In this document: piece by piece, positions 7,185 through 9,365 of the stretch
Position numbering within the stretch: position 1 is the stretch's first letter
How the letters are laid out: each line of letters starts with the position of its first letter
Source: Dehalococcoidia bacterium
Lineage (GTDB): Bacteria > Chloroflexota > Dehalococcoidia > GIF9 > AB-539-J10
Reading direction: 5' to 3'
Length of the DNA stretch: 9,365 bases
Assembly (NCBI GenBank): GCA_030603265.1
Contig: JAUVYD010000031.1
Span: 1-9,365 of the forward strand
The notes under the pieces: generated by a model
The model's database searches: none
Seen by the model: the letters and a program-made list of their open reading frames with translations, nothing else
Told to the model about the DNA's origin: nothing
Translations under genes and position numbers: made by a program

Positions 7185-8353
7185 AACTCATTGAGTTGAT
7201 CAGTCGCGGTGAAGATAGCCGAACTCAGTTTAAGCGGAGCCAGGATGTCACTAACGCGAGGTCGCTGGCCGGCGAAATGGCAGCGTTTGCAAATAGCAAG
7301 GGTGGAAGGATTCTTATCGGAGTTGACGATACTGGCTCAGTTGTCGGCTTGTCGCCCGACGACGTACGAAGGCTCAACCAACTCATTTCCAGCACGGCAA
7401 CCGATTGCGTCCGTCCCTCAATCAATCCAGAAACCGAGAACATCTCTGTCGGCGGGCTATTGGTCATGGTTGTCACAGTGCCAGAAGGCGTCTCTAAGCT
7501 CTACGCCGACAATGACGGCGTATTCTGGGTGAAGTCGGGAGCAAATAAGCGGCGGGTGACTTCCCGCGAGGAACTCCAGAGGTTGTTTCAGAGCGCCGAT
7601 CTCGTTCACGCGGATGAGGTTCCCGTCGAGGGCACCACATCTGGAGACATAGACTTGGAGCACTTCGACACTTTCTTTGAGAAACAGTATGGCGAGCCCC
7701 TCGACGATACGCTCGACAAGGCTGGAATCTCGCTCGGTCAATTGCTGAACAATCTCGGTCTGGCGCGTGAGTCCACGCTCAATCTCGCCGGAGTCATGCT
7801 CTTTGGCAGCCGCCCTCAAAGACATCGCCCCACCTTCGTCATCAAGGCTGTGTCTTTCGTCGGCAACGATCCGGCTGGCGACAAGTACAGGGACAGCGAA
7901 GACATCGAAGGGTGCCTGCGCGATCTGTACAAGGGGACGATCTCCTTTCTCACCCGCAACCTGCGGCGAGTGCAAGACGAAAAAGGGTTCAATACGACAG
8001 GCAATCTGGAAATACCCGCGGCAGCCCTGGAAGAACTCGTCGTCAACATGCTGCTGCATCGCGACTACTTCATCTCCGCGCCGTGGCGGGTCATGTTATT
8101 CGACAATCGCATTGAGTTGATCAGCCCGGGCGCTCTGCCGAACAATATTACCGTAGAGAATATCCGCAACGGCGTGTCGGTCATCCGGAATCCGCTCATC
8201 GCCTCCTTTGCAACCAAAGCCAACGAACTCCCCTATCGCGGCATCGGCACGGGGATACTCCGCGCGCTGGCGGCTGTGCCGGAACTCGAACTGGAATCAG
8301 ACCAGGATCGCAATCTGTTCACGGCAAGGATCCCACGGAAAGGATCATCCTGA
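7172..8353 (+). CDS. Schlafen AlbA_2 domain protein with C-terminal GHKL-type ATPase module
   Basis: A 393-aa protein. The N-terminal ~130 residues form the AlbA_2 (Schlafen-type) domain: SRTQFKRS at 16-23, where the family usually has E.EFK, then AFANSKGGRILIGVDD (38-53), a nucleic-acid- or nucleotide-binding signature. The C-terminal half carries the module often annotated as RecG-like or HATPase_c_4: the N-box EELVVN with Asn292, HRDY (296-299), IELISPGALP, and the glycine-rich RGIGTGILRAL (356-366). The ATG lies inside the end of the upstream ATPase gene (13-nt overlap), so the two proteins are almost certainly co-translated and act together. Proteins of this family occur widely in defence islands as regulators or effectors; the exact role here is unknown. 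The stop TGA at 8351-8353 is directly followed, in the same frame, by a further open stretch that contains the transposase C-terminal remnant. Confidence 0.88.
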   Translation: MEAIELIELISRGEDSRTQFKRSQDVTNARSLAGEMAAFANSKGGRILIGVDDTGSVVGLSPDDVRRLNQLISSTATDCVRPSINPETENISVGGLLVMVVTVPEGVSKLYADNDGVFWVKSGANKRRVTSREELQRLFQSADLVHADEVPVEGTTSGDIDLEHFDTFFEKQYGEPLDDTLDKAGISLGQLLNNLGLARESTLNLAGVMLFGSRPQRHRPTFVIKAVSFVGNDPAGDKYRDSEDIEGCLRDLYKGTISFLTRNLRRVQDEKGFNTTGNLEIPAAALEELVVNMLLHRDYFISAPWRVMLFDNRIELISPGALPNNITVENIRNGVSVIRNPLIASFATKANELPYRGIGTGILRALAAVPELELESDQDRNLFTARIPRKGSS

Positions 8354-8410
8354 ATGCAACCTTCGGTAATTGCGTGGACACCACACCGAACTTTCCACCA
8401 GGATGGGACC

Positions 8411-8563
8411 GACACACTGCGTCGACGCGAACGCACGGGGCTTCCTCCGGGCTCTCAGGCGTCTATCGACAGGATGGAGAGGGAACTCGGACGTCCGTTG
8501 AGGTCGAAGAAGGTCGGGCGGGAACCTGGGAGCGCGGTGCGTGGTCGACAAATCCGTAGCTGA
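8411..8563 (+). pseudogene. C-terminal remnant of a REP-associated transposase
   Basis: The frame gives DTLRRRERTGLPPGSQ, then IDRMERELGRPLRSKKVGRE, and ends at a TGA at 8561-8563. RAYT proteins end with a matching pattern, roughly RxHERTGRPLGSxxFIxRLExxLGRxLRPKKxGRKP. The frame is open from 8354 but residues before 8411 do not resemble the family. The strand and order match the N-terminal piece at 4260-4505, so both may derive from one gene split by the two-gene insert, with about 100 or more residues of the middle lost. The alternative is two unrelated remnants of the same family. Confidence 0.72.
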
Positions 8564-8588
8564 AATGAGTATGGTGTCCCCACATTTC
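8562..8588. repeat. Inverted repeat around a GGTGTCCCC motif at the transposase 3' end
   Basis: GAAATG (8562-8567) and CATTTC (8583-8588) are perfect inverted repeats flanking AGTATGGTGTCCCCA. The motif begins at the last codon of the transposase remnant, where the end or hairpin recognised by a RAYT would be expected. I recall GGGGACACCATACT-type repeats beside such transposases in many genomes. It is not followed by a T-run, so a terminator is unlikely. Confidence 0.5.
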
Positions 8589-8643
8589 CGCCGGTGTTGG
8601 CTCAGGGGCACGTTCGCACATACGCTGTTCACAGCATCAACAT

Positions 8644-8648
8644 GGAGG
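8644..8648 (+). promoter_or_regulatory. Shine-Dalgarno site that fixes the start of the C_GCAxxG_C_C gene
   Basis: GGAGG lies 5 nt before ATG 8654. The frame is open back to an ATG at 8594 that lacks such a site. Confidence 0.75.
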
Positions 8649-8653
8649 TAGTT

Positions 8654-9181
8654 ATGTCCACTTCACCTTCCCGAGAGGAACTTCTTCAGACCATAGAAGA
8701 CGAGGCCTGTGCGCTCGAGAAGCAGTACCACGGCTGCTCGAGATGCGTTCTGATTCCGATACAGAAGCATCTCGGTCTGGGCAACAGCCAGGTTGCACTT
8801 GCGAGCACACCGCTGGCAGGCGGCATAGCTCTCGCAGGCGACACGTGTGGCGCCCTGCTGGGAGGCTTGCTTGCAGTCGGCCTCGCGGTAGCCGACGAAG
8901 ACGTCGAGAACAGCCAGGCGTTTCTCAACACGATGGGCTCAGGCTTCCGTTTCCTGCGACGATTCCAGAAAGAGTTCGGCGCAACGACATGCCGCGACCT
9001 TCAGACTGCCCGCCTCGGGACCTACTACAGCATGGCCAGGCAGGAGGAGTACGAGGAGTTCGTGAAGGCTGGCGGATACGACGTCTGCTCACAGCTTGTG
9101 GGCAAGGCGAGCAGGTTCGCGGCGGAGTTCATACTGGAATTGCATGACAAGGGTGCTGTACGCGCACCGCTCACCATCTAG
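8654..9181 (+). CDS. C_GCAxxG_C_C family (putative redox) protein
   Basis: A 175-aa protein. The family cysteines are present in order: Cys28 and Cys31 in HGCSRC, then Cys65 in the glycine-rich GDTCGALLGG (62-71), then Cys112 in TTCRDL, and Cys144 in YDVCSQLV. The part between is helical and hydrophobic (about residues 47-80) and resembles the family's buried helices rather than a membrane anchor. Members are widespread in anaerobic bacteria and archaea and are thought to bind a metal or act in redox reactions; no reaction is established. The upstream in-frame ATG at 8594 would add 20 residues overlapping non-conserved sequence and is rejected. It follows the decayed transposon directly, so it is probably the first native gene on the right flank. 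No convincing promoter is seen between 8589 and 8643. Confidence 0.87.
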   Translation: MSTSPSREELLQTIEDEACALEKQYHGCSRCVLIPIQKHLGLGNSQVALASTPLAGGIALAGDTCGALLGGLLAVGLAVADEDVENSQAFLNTMGSGFRFLRRFQKEFGATTCRDLQTARLGTYYSMARQEEYEEFVKAGGYDVCSQLVGKASRFAAEFILELHDKGAVRAPLTI

Positions 9182-9277
9182 GAGCCTGTCGGAGAAACAG
9201 CCCCCTTGGTATTGGTACGAAGGGAGCAGTTCGGCCATGTCGCGCTGTCGACACGCCACTCATTATCACCATTCACG

Positions 9278-9304
9278 GTCGAGTCCCTTGGTGTAGGGGC
9301 GGAC
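9278..9304 (+). repeat. 27-bp direct repeat, copy 1
   Basis: Begins GTCGAGTCCC and ends AGGGGCGGAC. It is identical over 27 bp to the copy at 9339-9365; the bases before the two copies differ, so the left boundary is exact. It lies in the non-coding tail after the C_GCAxxG_C_C gene, and the 9182-9277 stretch before it holds no gene I can support. Confidence 0.85.
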
Positions 9305-9338
9305 CGTCTCGGAGTTTTGTCTGGAAGTTCATGCCGTC

Positions 9339-9365
9339 GTCGAGTCCCTTGGTGTAGGGGCGGAC
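9339..9365 (+). repeat. 27-bp direct repeat, copy 2, at window edge
   Basis: A perfect copy of 9278-9304, starting 61 bp after it with 34 bp between. The window ends at its last base, so it may be longer and more copies may follow. Confidence 0.85.

Noticed and set aside
7457..8059. 200-codon minus-strand open frame opposite the AlbA_2 gene
   Set aside because: It is antisense to conserved AlbA_2/ATPase codons and shows no domain.
9182..9206. GGAGCCTGTCGGAGAAACAG after the last gene as a terminator or insertion-sequence end
   Set aside because: The CTGT/ACAG stem is only 4 bp with no T-run, and although the sequence loosely recalls some IS ends there is no transposase or partner repeat in the window.

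Overview
The window reads as a bacterial chromosome segment of moderately high GC, probably from an anaerobe. It encodes a class III (oxygen-sensitive) ribonucleotide reductase with its radical-SAM activase, and a C_GCAxxG_C_C family protein of a type common in anaerobes. Paired NrdR-like boxes upstream of nrdD mark it as bacterial. A near-leaderless promoter and the wHTH regulator type would fit a deep-branching anaerobic actinobacterial or similar lineage, but that placement is a guess.

Left part, minus strand (1-4170). From right to left: a winged-helix regulator (3367-4170), nrdD (1051-3153), nrdG (331-1032), and the first ~55 codons of a secreted protein that runs off the left edge (1-166). 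nrdD and nrdG are 18 nt apart and form an operon. NrdD makes deoxyribonucleotides by glycyl-radical chemistry and NrdG installs the radical. Two 16-bp NrdR-like palindromes, 30 bp centre to centre, lie about 95-140 bp upstream of the nrdD start.

Central island, plus strand (4222-8590). Two genes overlap by 13 nt. The first encodes an 872-aa protein with an N-terminal PHP phosphoesterase domain and an SMC/ABC-like ATPase with a long coiled-coil middle (TrlF family, same layout as the Ppl anti-phage protein). The second encodes a 393-aa Schlafen AlbA_2 protein with a C-terminal GHKL-type ATPase module. The pair is bracketed by two broken pieces of a REP-associated (Y1/HUH) transposase: an N-terminal piece at 4260-4505 and a C-terminal piece at about 8411-8563. 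Neither piece holds the HUH motif or a recognisable catalytic tyrosine region. The C-terminal piece is followed at once by a terminal-type motif containing TGGTGTCCCC inside a short inverted repeat. The simplest reading is a two-gene candidate defence cassette sitting inside a decayed RAYT element.

Right part, plus strand (8654-9365). A C_GCAxxG_C_C protein with a good Shine-Dalgarno site is followed by a non-coding tail holding two perfect 27-bp direct repeats separated by 34 bp. The second repeat ends exactly at the window edge, so it cannot be told from this window whether it starts a CRISPR array or is a dispersed intergenic repeat.
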